From: Acidimicrobiaceae bacterium
GTDB taxonomy: Bacteria > Actinomycetota > Acidimicrobiia > Acidimicrobiales > UBA8592
NCBI GenBank assembly: GCA_002724825.1
Contig: PBPU01000101.1
Location: 1 to 11,721 of the forward strand
Direction: 5' to 3'
DNA: 11,721 bases
The notes under the pieces were generated by a model. That model was not told the DNA's origin. It ran no database searches and was given only the letters and a program-made list of their open reading frames with translations. Position 1 is the first letter of the stretch. Each line of letters starts with the position of its first letter. A program made the translations under genes and the position numbers. Below, piece by piece: positions 1-6,121 of the stretch.

Positions 1-633
1 GTTTCAGAACTAGATGCAATGGCCGTTGGTACCGCTGGACTCACTTCAATGTTGGCTATGCAGGCACTGGAGGATCACGGTGTCGGTTCGGCCCCGGTAT
101 TAGTGACGGGTGCCGCGGGTGGCGTTGGAAGCGTAGGAATTCACCTGTTGAGCCGGGCAGGTTACGAGGTTGCCGCGTCAACTGGTCGGCCAGAAACAAG
201 TGATTACTTGATCAATCTCGGCGCGTCTCAGATCGTGGCGCGAGATGAGTTAAGTGAGCCACCATCAGGCCCGCTTTCTTCTGAAAGGTGGGGTGGGTGT
301 ATTGATGCTGTGGGTGACACGACTCTGGCCCATGTGTTAACTGAGATGCAGTACGGGGCAAGCGTTGCGGCATGCGGCCTTGCTGGCGGCAACGCTCTCG
401 ACACAACTGTTATCCCTTTCCTTCTTCGCGGTGTCAACCTGCTAGGTATCGACTCTGTTATGTGTCCATTCGAGAAGCGAGAGTCAGCATGGGCTCGCCT
501 GGACGAGTTACTTGATCGCGAGGTGTTGTCCGAGATGACAACCGTGGTGGGCTTAGAAGAAGTGCCAGCTTTGGGCTCTGAGATCCTCGCCGGCAAAGTC
601 AAGGGTCGTACTGTCGTCGATGTGCGGAATTAG
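1..633 (+). CDS. acuI: Acrylyl-CoA reductase (AcuI/YhdH-type MDR oxidoreductase), 3' part
   Basis: This is the C-terminal 210 residues of a medium-chain dehydrogenase/reductase of the YhdH/AcuI family; the frame is open from base 1, so roughly the first 115 residues (the family is about 325 long) lie outside. The family reduces acrylyl-CoA to propionyl-CoA with NADPH in the cytoplasm, for example during acrylate or DMSP breakdown. Seen here: the conserved AMAVGTAGLTSMLA stretch at residues 6-19 of the visible part, the nucleotide-binding loop TGAAGGVG at 36-43, and STGRPE at 60-65, where the arginine fits NADPH rather than NADH preference. The ending GKVKGRTVVDV is typical of the subfamily. 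Its stop lies 14 bases from the stop of the convergent acetyltransferase gene. Family is secure; the exact substrate is inferred from the subfamily. Confidence 0.88.
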   Translation, partial: VSELDAMAVGTAGLTSMLAMQALEDHGVGSAPVLVTGAAGGVGSVGIHLLSRAGYEVAASTGRPETSDYLINLGASQIVARDELSEPPSGPLSSERWGGCIDAVGDTTLAHVLTEMQYGASVAACGLAGGNALDTTVIPFLLRGVNLLGIDSVMCPFEKRESAWARLDELLDREVLSEMTTVVGLEEVPALGSEILAGKVKGRTVVDVRN

Positions 634-647
634 CTGATCCAACCCAA

Positions 648-1070
648 CTATTCGGTTCTCAACATAGGAATATGGGGAATACCGTCTTCTAGGAATTCGG
701 GTCCGGTCTGAGAGAAACCAAGGTCGGCGTACCAGTCACGTAGGTACGACTGTGCGGAAAGCACCCAGGGCCCTTCCGTGATACTCATGACATGATGCAT
801 TAATCGTTTACTCAGCCCTCTGGACCGGGCATCGATTCTGGTAACGACTCGACCAATCCTGTAACGATTATCTTCGCGAAGCACGCGTAGATATGAGGCA
901 ATACCTGCTTCATCGTCTATCCAATAATGGGTCGCTTGAGCGTCGAGATTATCGATTTCGGAATATGCACATTCTTGTTCGACGACGAAGACTTCAACTC
1001 GTAAATGCAAGATGCTGTAGAGACGGTCAGTTGAAAGTTCATTGAAGCCTGCGGCCTGTATGTCGCTCAT
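648..1070 (-). CDS. elaA: ElaA-type GNAT N-acetyltransferase
   Basis: A 140-residue GCN5-related acetyltransferase of the ElaA family. These proteins transfer acetyl from acetyl-CoA to an unknown amine acceptor. Visible family marks: LHLRVEVFVVEQECAYSEID near residues 21-40, the acetyl-CoA phosphate-binding region around RGLSKRLM, and the ElaA-specific C-terminus LRDWYADLGF followed by EDGIPHIPML. An ATG 66 bases further upstream would give 162 residues, but the extra 22 residues (rich in Ser and Cys) match nothing in the family; the ATG at 1070 gives the normal N-terminus and forms an ATGA overlap with the stop of the small membrane ORF upstream, which suggests translational coupling. No clear Shine-Dalgarno is present, which fits coupling. 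It is the last gene of the minus-strand block. Confidence 0.85.
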   Translation of the reverse strand: MSDIQAAGFNELSTDRLYSILHLRVEVFVVEQECAYSEIDNLDAQATHYWIDDEAGIASYLRVLREDNRYRIGRVVTRIDARSRGLSKRLMHHVMSITEGPWVLSAQSYLRDWYADLGFSQTGPEFLEDGIPHIPMLRTE

Positions 1071-1204
1071 AAAGCAGCAACTAGTGCGGAAAATCCAGCC
1101 AACACCATTGCTGCTGACACTATGACCGCTGTCCAATGAACTACTGGGCGCCTATGTCGTAGCGGTCGTAATTCACCGTGTTGGTCGTGAGTGCGTCGGC
1201 TCAT
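1067..1204 (-). CDS. Possible 45-residue single-span membrane protein
   Basis: A short ORF between the ABC-F gene and elaA. It begins 22 bases after the ABC-F stop and ends with TGA overlapping the elaA ATG (ATGA). The N-terminal half is hydrophilic and basic (MSRRTHDQHGELRPLRHRR) and the C-terminal half is one hydrophobic segment, about residues 24-45, starting WTAVIVSAAMVLAG and ending LVAAL. The arrangement predicts a basic cytoplasmic head with a C-terminal membrane anchor. I do not recognise a family. The frame stays open further upstream into the ABC-F 3' end, but that part overlaps a real gene. No Shine-Dalgarno is visible. Support comes from the tight packing and the sharp basic/hydrophobic division; against it stands its small size. 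Confidence 0.5.
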   Translation of the reverse strand: MSRRTHDQHGELRPLRHRRPVVHWTAVIVSAAMVLAGFSALVAAL

Positions 1205-1226
1205 AGGGGGCAGAGTAGCGGAGCAG

Positions 1227-2951
1227 CTACGCGCGTCTCTCCATCTCTTCTGATATCTCAAGCCATCTCTGTTCGGTTTGTTTTAGGTGCTCAAGTGTTG
1301 CCGCGAACAACTCAGAGATTTCTTGACGAGATTCGTAGGACAGCTCTTTGTCATCAAGCATCGATGCATATTCGTCACGTTGTAGCTCGTATTGTTCGAG
1401 TTCCAGTTCGATACCACTGAGAAGGTGTTGCAGCGTTGACATAGATCTTCCCGACGGAGTGTTTTTTTTGGCGCGACTTGGCTCGGTCCGCTTTGGGCTC
1501 GGCGGATCTATCTTCGAGTTCTCCCATACCGTCTCCCCCAAACCCAATGGGATGAGGCCTTGCTTGCCGATGGCAGCCACATGTTCAGCGACTCGTTCGA
1601 GGAAAACGCGGTCGTGGCTGACTACAACAAGGGCTCCTTGAAAGTCGTCCAGCCAATTTTCGAGTGCTCGAAGCGTGTCTATGTCGAGGTCGTTCGTTGG
1701 TTCATCTAGGAGCAGAACGTTGGGTTCCTGGGCGAGAACCGCCAATAGCTGAAGTCGTCGTTGTTCGCCTCCCGAAAGGGTTCCTATGCGAGCCCGGTGG
1801 GTAGCGGCTTCGAACCAGAATTGACGCAATAACGCTGACTGGTTGTGGTCCAAACGCGAGCCTGGGCCGGCGATTACTTCCTCAACGGTGAGTTCTTGGT
1901 CAAGTGACTTTCCCATTTGATCGAAGTATCCGACGCGAACAGTGGAGCCATATTCCACCGTGCCTTGTTCAGGAGTCACGGAACCGGCAATTAAATTCAA
2001 AAAAGTTGACTTACCTGAACCGTTAGGACCGACGATGCCTAGACGCTCATCGGGTGCGAGCTGCAGCGATACGTGCCGCAATATGGTTTCTGCTTGGATG
2101 GAAACGGACACCTCTTCCAGATCAATCACTTTCTTGCCTAGACGTTGTTGACCGAATGTGTCCAACGCAAGGGCGCGTTCTCTTGCATCATCCTTCTCAT
2201 CGACACGAAGAGTTTGGTGGGCTATCGCCAATCGCGATTTCGGCTTCCTTCGTCGGGCACGAGCCCCTCTTTGAAGCCATGCTAACTCTTTGCGGGCAAG
2301 GGTAAGTCTTGTTGCCTCGTCACGCTCGGCTTTGCGATGTCGTTCGGCTTGGGCCTTTAAATGAGCTTGATATCCTCCACCTGTCACATATGAGCCGTTG
2401 GCTGTTAGCTCAACTGTCTTAGTAGCGACTTGCTCAACTAGTTGTCGATCATGGGAAACGAAGATCACGCCGCCAGGAAAGCTCCCAAGGACGGTCTCTA
2501 GGTATTCAATTCCCTGGAAATCTAAGTGATTCGTTGGTTCATCCAGAAGAAGCAGGTCAGCGCTTTTATCTTTGAGCGTCATTGCTAGGGCGACGCGCCT
2601 TTGTTCACCCCCCGAGAGAATTGAGGCTTGACGCTCTGCGACGTCCGTCAAACCGAAGCGGTCCATAGCCGCTTGGGCTTCCCAACTGTCACCCAACAGC
2701 TCGCCCACTGTTCCGTCTCCTAGATTCGGACGTTGCAAAAGCAGAGACAAGCTGAGGTTTTGACGGCGCCGAATAATGCCTTCGTCGGGCTTTTCCATCC
2801 CTGCAAGAACGGTGAGAAGGGTCGATTTTCCTGCGCCGTTGACGCCCAGTACGGCAAGTCTCTCTCCTTCTTTGACCGTAAAAGACAAGCCAGAGAAGAG
2901 GTCTTTGTTCGGAAATCCCATGGAGATATTACTGACGTCCAAGAGATTCAT
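1227..2951 (-). CDS. uup: ABC-F family ATPase, Uup type
   Basis: A 574-residue soluble protein with two ABC ATPase domains and no membrane segments, hence ABC-F, a ribosome-associated class rather than a transporter. Domain 1: Walker A GVNGAGKST at 36-44, signature LSGGE at 112-116, Walker B ending DEPTNHLD at 137-144. The basic linker around residues 218-242 (ARKELAWLQRGARARRRKPKSR in part) is the ABC-F tRNA-interaction region. Domain 2: GPNGSGKST at 308-316, LSGGE at 392-396, DEPTNDLD at 416-423. Residues from about 505 to 574 are charged and Glu/Leu-rich, a likely coiled coil as at the C-terminus of Uup; this favours Uup over EttA. Catalytic Glu after both Walker B aspartates is present, so both sites look active. 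It starts 29 bases after the lipoprotein gene with no clear Shine-Dalgarno, probably in the same transcript. Confidence 0.93.
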   Translation of the reverse strand: MNLLDVSNISMGFPNKDLFSGLSFTVKEGERLAVLGVNGAGKSTLLTVLAGMEKPDEGIIRRRQNLSLSLLLQRPNLGDGTVGELLGDSWEAQAAMDRFGLTDVAERQASILSGGEQRRVALAMTLKDKSADLLLLDEPTNHLDFQGIEYLETVLGSFPGGVIFVSHDRQLVEQVATKTVELTANGSYVTGGGYQAHLKAQAERHRKAERDEATRLTLARKELAWLQRGARARRRKPKSRLAIAHQTLRVDEKDDARERALALDTFGQQRLGKKVIDLEEVSVSIQAETILRHVSLQLAPDERLGIVGPNGSGKSTFLNLIAGSVTPEQGTVEYGSTVRVGYFDQMGKSLDQELTVEEVIAGPGSRLDHNQSALLRQFWFEAATHRARIGTLSGGEQRRLQLLAVLAQEPNVLLLDEPTNDLDIDTLRALENWLDDFQGALVVVSHDRVFLERVAEHVAAIGKQGLIPLGLGETVWENSKIDPPSPKRTEPSRAKKNTPSGRSMSTLQHLLSGIELELEQYELQRDEYASMLDDKELSYESRQEISELFAATLEHLKQTEQRWLEISEEMERRA

Positions 2952-2980
2952 GATCTAAAGAAGCGACTGTTAGGGGCGGG

Positions 2981-3496
2981 TCATGTTCGGACAAGCTTCC
3001 ACTTCAGCCTGCCGTTGTCGTCTTCAAGTCGCACTTCAATAGTGGCTTGGGCGCCGCTGTCCACGCGAGTTGCAACACAATTGAAGGAACTCCCGATCGG
3101 AGCAACCAAATATTCGTCGTCACCGCAATCAATCATCACGTCAAAGCCAACTTCGTAGGTCACTTCGCTAGCGAGTAGTGCTTCGGTGTTGACCAGCTGT
3201 AGAGGGTGATGTTTGTGGACGTAGTTGTATTGGCCTTGGGCATCGATGATCCGAACTTGAAGTTCGTAGTATTGGCCCGCTACTTCGCTAGCGCAGATGA
3301 AGACCGACTCAGGTGTTTCCACGATGTCTTCCGGGCAATCCACTAATCCTAGTTCCACCGGAAGGATGTCACTTCCTGCCTTATCTTGAAGTTCTCGTTC
3401 GAGGTGAGTCCGATCTTGCCCTCCACCACACGCCACAGAAAACGCGACGATTGCGAGCAGCGCCCAGATCAATCGTGGTGTTTTTGTTTGCAGCAT
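2981..3496 (-). CDS. DUF4333-like lipoprotein with two Cys-pair repeats
   Basis: A 171-residue predicted lipoprotein. The N-terminus has Lys/Arg, a hydrophobic stretch at about 9-21 and a lipobox FSVAC with Cys23 as the lipidated residue, so it should be anchored on the outer face of the membrane. The mature part holds two related modules: DCPED...VFICAS (Cys54, Cys68) and DCGDD...SFNCVA (Cys124, Cys140), each followed by strands ending in acidic/Asn-Gly turns (IIDAQGQYNY; LEDDNGRLKW). This layout resembles the DUF4333 domain of actinobacterial secreted proteins; the function is unknown. AGGA seven bases before the ATG at 3496 supports that start. It has its own probable promoter upstream and leads into the ABC-F gene. 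The assignment to DUF4333 is from pattern memory. Confidence 0.75.
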   Translation of the reverse strand: MLQTKTPRLIWALLAIVAFSVACGGGQDRTHLERELQDKAGSDILPVELGLVDCPEDIVETPESVFICASEVAGQYYELQVRIIDAQGQYNYVHKHHPLQLVNTEALLASEVTYEVGFDVMIDCGDDEYLVAPIGSSFNCVATRVDSGAQATIEVRLEDDNGRLKWKLVRT

Positions 3497-3522
3497 TAGT
3501 TCCTGATCACCTCAGTTCGGTT

Positions 3523-3535
3523 GTAGTGACACTAC
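3523..3535. promoter_or_regulatory. 13-base perfect inverted repeat overlapping a promoter
   Basis: GTAGTG-A-CACTAC is a perfect 6-bp inverted repeat with a one-base centre in the 76-base gap between the mutase stop and the lipoprotein start. It covers the candidate -10 box, so it could be an operator. The loop is too short for a stable RNA hairpin. Confidence 0.35.
3529..3534 (-). promoter_or_regulatory. Candidate -10 box for the lipoprotein gene
   Basis: On the minus strand TAGTGT fits the TANNNT form and lies 32 bases before the lipoprotein ATG, giving a short leader that includes its AGGA ribosome site. No good -35 is visible. The same hexamer recurs twice in the thiD/acoX spacer. Confidence 0.4.
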
Positions 3536-3572
3536 TCCCCATCTGCTGAACATATGGAACGCTCCGCGAGGT

Positions 3573-5237
3573 TCAAATAAACGGCTTCTCTTGGTATCGG
3601 CCGAAAACATCTGCGAGCGTGTTCATAATCTCGCCTACCGTGGCCCGAGTTCTTACGGTGTCGATCAGAGGAAGCATAAAGTTTGCATCGGTCTCGGCGG
3701 CTCGACTGAGGGCAACCAACGCACTGTCGACGGCTTGTTGGTCTCGGTCGCTCTTCACTGCTTGGAGATTCTTTATCTGCCGTTGTTCGTCTTCGTTGGT
3801 TATTTTCAATAACTCGATTTGGTCCTCTTCGTTTCCTTCAGTGAAGTCGTTGACTCCAACCACAATCCGTCGGCCAGCGTTTATTTTCTTTTCGAAGTCG
3901 TATGCGGCGTCCGCGATGTTGCCTTGGTACCAACCTTCGTCAATTAACTCGAAGGCTCCTTCAAGCATCGAGTCGCTACCGGCTTGAGCAATATGCGCGA
4001 ACATCGATTCTGCTTCAGCTTCTAATCGGTCAGTGAGTTCTTCCAAAAACCAGCTGCCCCCCAGCGGGTCGACCACATCGGTCACACCGGTTTCGTGAGC
4101 TATGACTTGTTGGGTGCGCAACGCGATACGCGCTGCTTTCTCAGTTGGTAGTGCCAGCGCTTCATCCATCGAATTGGTATGAAGGCTTTGCGTACCGCCG
4201 AGGACTCCAGCAAGTGCTTCTATTGCGGTCCGCGCGATATTGATTTCAGGCTGTTGTGCTGTCAGAGATACTCCAGCGGTTTGCGTATGGAAGCGAAGCA
4301 TCATTGATTTGGGGTCCTTAGCCCCGTAGTGCTCTTTCATCCATCGCGCCCAAATCCTTCGAGCAGCTCTGTATTTGGCTATTTCTTCGAAGAAGTCGAT
4401 ATGTGCATTGAAGAAAAAGCTCAGCCTGGGGGCGAATTCGTCAACACCTAGACCGCGTTGCTGTGCTGCTTCTACATAAGCGAAACCATTAGCGAGGGTA
4501 AATGCCAGTTCCTGTGCGGCTGTAGACCCTGCTTCTCGAATGTGGTATCCGCTGATTGAGACTGAATTCCAACGTGGCATCTCGTTTCTTGCAAATTCAA
4601 TGGTGTCTGCAACGAGCCGCATTGAGGGTCGCGGAGGGAAGACCCACTCTTTTTGGGCTTGATATTCCTTAAGAATGTCGTTTTGGAGTGTTCCTCCTAG
4701 TCGACTTCTATCTGCACCTTGATCCTCCGCGTTAGCAACAAACATCGCCCATATTGGTGCGGCGGGAGCGTTGATAGTCATCGAGGTTGTGGTCTTTTCG
4801 AGATCAATGTCGTTATAGAGCAGGCGCATATCTTCGATGGTGTCCACAGCCACGCCGCAACGTCCAACCTCACCTACCGACAGCACGTCATCGCTATCGA
4901 GGCCCATGAGAGTCGGCATGTCAAATGCCGTCGACAAACCCCCGCCGCCGGCTGAGAGGATCTCTTTGAATCTGGTGTTTGTGTCCTCCGGAGTACCAAA
5001 ACCGGCGAACATTCGCATGGTCCATAGACGGCCTCGGTATCCACTGGGATGCACACCACGCGTATAGGGATACTGTCCTGGCCACCCTATGGAATCAGCG
5101 GGGTCACCATCCTTGGGTGCGTATAGAGGGTCAACTGGAAGACCACTCATGGTTTCATAATCAACGTCGCGGATTTTTCCGGCTTCGTATTCTTGTTGCC
5201 ATTGCTCTCGCGTCACAGTCTTCTCCAATAGGCGCAT
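3573..5237 (-). CDS. Acyl-CoA mutase catalytic chain, methylmalonyl-CoA mutase family, no B12 domain
   Basis: A 554-residue protein matching the N-terminal substrate-binding barrel of adenosylcobalamin-dependent acyl-CoA mutases. Family marks: YPYTRGVHPSGY (56-67), LWTMRMFAGFGTPEDTN (71-87), STAFDMPTLMG (102-112), LQNDILKEY (184-192), SVSISGYHIREAG (225-237, with the conserved His232), LHTNSMDEALALPTE and VDPLGGSWFLE. The C-terminus ends near residue 554 with no cobalamin-binding DxHxxG domain, so it must work with a separate small B12 subunit not found in this window. It is therefore the two-subunit type. Tyr67 aligns with Tyr89 of the Propionibacterium methylmalonyl-CoA mutase, but the residue aligning with its Arg207 appears to be Gln195, as in isobutyryl-CoA type mutases. 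The substrate is therefore open: methylmalonyl-, isobutyryl- or another branched acyl-CoA. The gene starts 16 bases after thiD; no Shine-Dalgarno is seen. Confidence 0.9.
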   Translation of the reverse strand: MRLLEKTVTREQWQQEYEAGKIRDVDYETMSGLPVDPLYAPKDGDPADSIGWPGQYPYTRGVHPSGYRGRLWTMRMFAGFGTPEDTNTRFKEILSAGGGGLSTAFDMPTLMGLDSDDVLSVGEVGRCGVAVDTIEDMRLLYNDIDLEKTTTSMTINAPAAPIWAMFVANAEDQGADRSRLGGTLQNDILKEYQAQKEWVFPPRPSMRLVADTIEFARNEMPRWNSVSISGYHIREAGSTAAQELAFTLANGFAYVEAAQQRGLGVDEFAPRLSFFFNAHIDFFEEIAKYRAARRIWARWMKEHYGAKDPKSMMLRFHTQTAGVSLTAQQPEINIARTAIEALAGVLGGTQSLHTNSMDEALALPTEKAARIALRTQQVIAHETGVTDVVDPLGGSWFLEELTDRLEAEAESMFAHIAQAGSDSMLEGAFELIDEGWYQGNIADAAYDFEKKINAGRRIVVGVNDFTEGNEEDQIELLKITNEDEQRQIKNLQAVKSDRDQQAVDSALVALSRAAETDANFMLPLIDTVRTRATVGEIMNTLADVFGRYQEKPFI

Positions 5238-5253
5238 TGAGATTTGAGCATGA

Positions 5254-6072
5254 TCAGTCTAGGCGGACGGCGTCACGGTGACCTAGATGGTCGATGGGTC
5301 CTTGACCAGAACCCAATTTCCATTCCGCAGCTCGTCTAACCGCGTCAGCTGTGAATCTGTGCGCATTTTTTATCGATTGAGCTAGTGGTTGTCCCTTAGC
5401 TAGTGAGGCGACGATAGCTGCAGAGAGGGTGTCTCCGGTCCCTCGTACATTTTTGGTTTTGTAGCGTTCTGATTCAATCTTGATGATCTCGCCTTGGTGT
5501 GCCATGACGTCAATCATTGAGTTTGCGTTTCGGCGGCCTCCAGTGATTAGAACAACTTCTGGCCCTAAGGCAGCTAACTCGAGTGCCGCTTCACATATCT
5601 TGTCGATGTCATCAGTTAGTTCGACTCCTAGTAGATGCATGGCTTCAAGGTGGTTCGGGGTGATGATCAGTGCTTGCGAAATCAATTCTTGGCAAATGCC
5701 CCGGACAAGATCTGGGTGATAAAGCAATTCGCCGTGTCGGTCAACTATGACCGGGTCTATGACTAACTGCGGTAATACTCCTGCCTCTGCCATCTTCGCT
5801 ATGAGTTGGATATTTTCCTCAGAAAGCAACAAACCGGTTTTCGTTGCTTTCACATCAAAGTCGTGCAGTACTGCTTCGATTTGAGCCTCCAGTTCTTTTT
5901 TCGGTATGGACAGCACAGAGCGAAACTCTTCTGTGTTTTGTGCTGAAACCGCAGTCACCGCACACACTCCGTGCACGGAATGGGCGGCGAACGTCCTTAG
6001 GTCTGCTTGAAGTCCTGAACCGCCTCCTGAATCAGAGCCAGCGATTGTTAGCGCTACTGGTGGTTCAGACAT
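5254..6072 (-). CDS. thiD: Hydroxymethylpyrimidine/phosphomethylpyrimidine kinase family
   Basis: A 272-residue ribokinase-fold kinase of the ThiD family, which phosphorylates 4-amino-5-hydroxymethyl-2-methylpyrimidine and its monophosphate for thiamine synthesis in the cytoplasm. Visible: TIAGSDSGGGSGLQAD at 9-24, GVCAVTAVSAQNT (pyrimidine site) at 35-47, KTGLL at 78-82, VIDPV at 104-108, ITPN at 137-140 with Glu143, and the anion-hole/catalytic motif GTGDTLSAAI at 211-220. In standard ThiD this last motif is usually HGTGCTLSAA; here Arg precedes it and Asp214 replaces Cys, as in pyridoxal and sugar kinases. Length is typical. No other thiamine genes and no room for a TPP riboswitch upstream. 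It probably leads an operon with the mutase gene 16 bases downstream. ThiD is the best call; a pyridoxine-kinase-like specificity is possible. Confidence 0.85.
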   Translation of the reverse strand: MSEPPVALTIAGSDSGGGSGLQADLRTFAAHSVHGVCAVTAVSAQNTEEFRSVLSIPKKELEAQIEAVLHDFDVKATKTGLLLSEENIQLIAKMAEAGVLPQLVIDPVIVDRHGELLYHPDLVRGICQELISQALIITPNHLEAMHLLGVELTDDIDKICEAALELAALGPEVVLITGGRRNANSMIDVMAHQGEIIKIESERYKTKNVRGTGDTLSAAIVASLAKGQPLAQSIKNAHRFTADAVRRAAEWKLGSGQGPIDHLGHRDAVRLD

Positions 6073-6078
6073 GAACTT

Positions 6079-6095
6079 GTTGTAGCAGATACAAC
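6079..6095. promoter_or_regulatory. Inverted repeat in the thiD/acoX divergent spacer
   Basis: GTTGTA-GCAGA-TACAAC is a perfect 6-bp inverted repeat, with arms at 6079-6084 and 6090-6095. It sits between the candidate thiD -10 box and the thiD ATG, where a bound repressor would block transcription. GTTGTAG also occurs at 3520-3526 before the lipoprotein gene. Operator role is inferred. Confidence 0.35.
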
Positions 6096-6099
6096 ACTA
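6094..6099 (-). promoter_or_regulatory. Candidate -10 box for thiD
   Basis: Minus-strand TAGTGT lies 21 bases before the thiD ATG, giving a leader of about 14 bases without a Shine-Dalgarno. It pairs as an inverted repeat with the identical plus-strand box at 6110-6115. Confidence 0.4.
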
Positions 6100-6109
6100 T
6101 TCCCTTGCC

Positions 6110-6115
6110 TAGTGT
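6110..6115 (+). promoter_or_regulatory. Candidate leaderless promoter -10 box for the acoX-like gene
   Basis: TAGTGT is followed by exactly six bases (GGGGAT) and then the ATG at 6122. This is the spacing expected when transcription starts at or next to the A of the start codon, as in the leaderless genes common in Actinobacteria. No -35 consensus is visible. Confidence 0.45.
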
Positions 6116-6121
6116 GGGGAT

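Noticed and set aside
228..602. 124-residue minus-strand ORF opposite the acrylyl-CoA reductase.
   Set aside because: It lies fully antisense to a well-conserved gene and shows no family motif; its Ser/Arg-rich make-up is typical of a shadow frame.
1071..1136. Longer elaA start at 1136.
   Set aside because: The added 22 residues match nothing in the ElaA family and overlap the membrane segment of the small ORF; the ATG at 1070 gives the normal N-terminus.
2733..3158. 141-residue plus-strand ORF across the ABC-F and lipoprotein genes.
   Set aside because: It is antisense to the Walker A region of the ABC-F gene and the 3' end of the lipoprotein gene, with no recognisable domain.
6073..6121. 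TPP riboswitch ahead of thiD.
   Set aside because: The spacer to the divergent gene is 49 bases, too short for the roughly 100-base aptamer, and no TPP-box sequence is visible.
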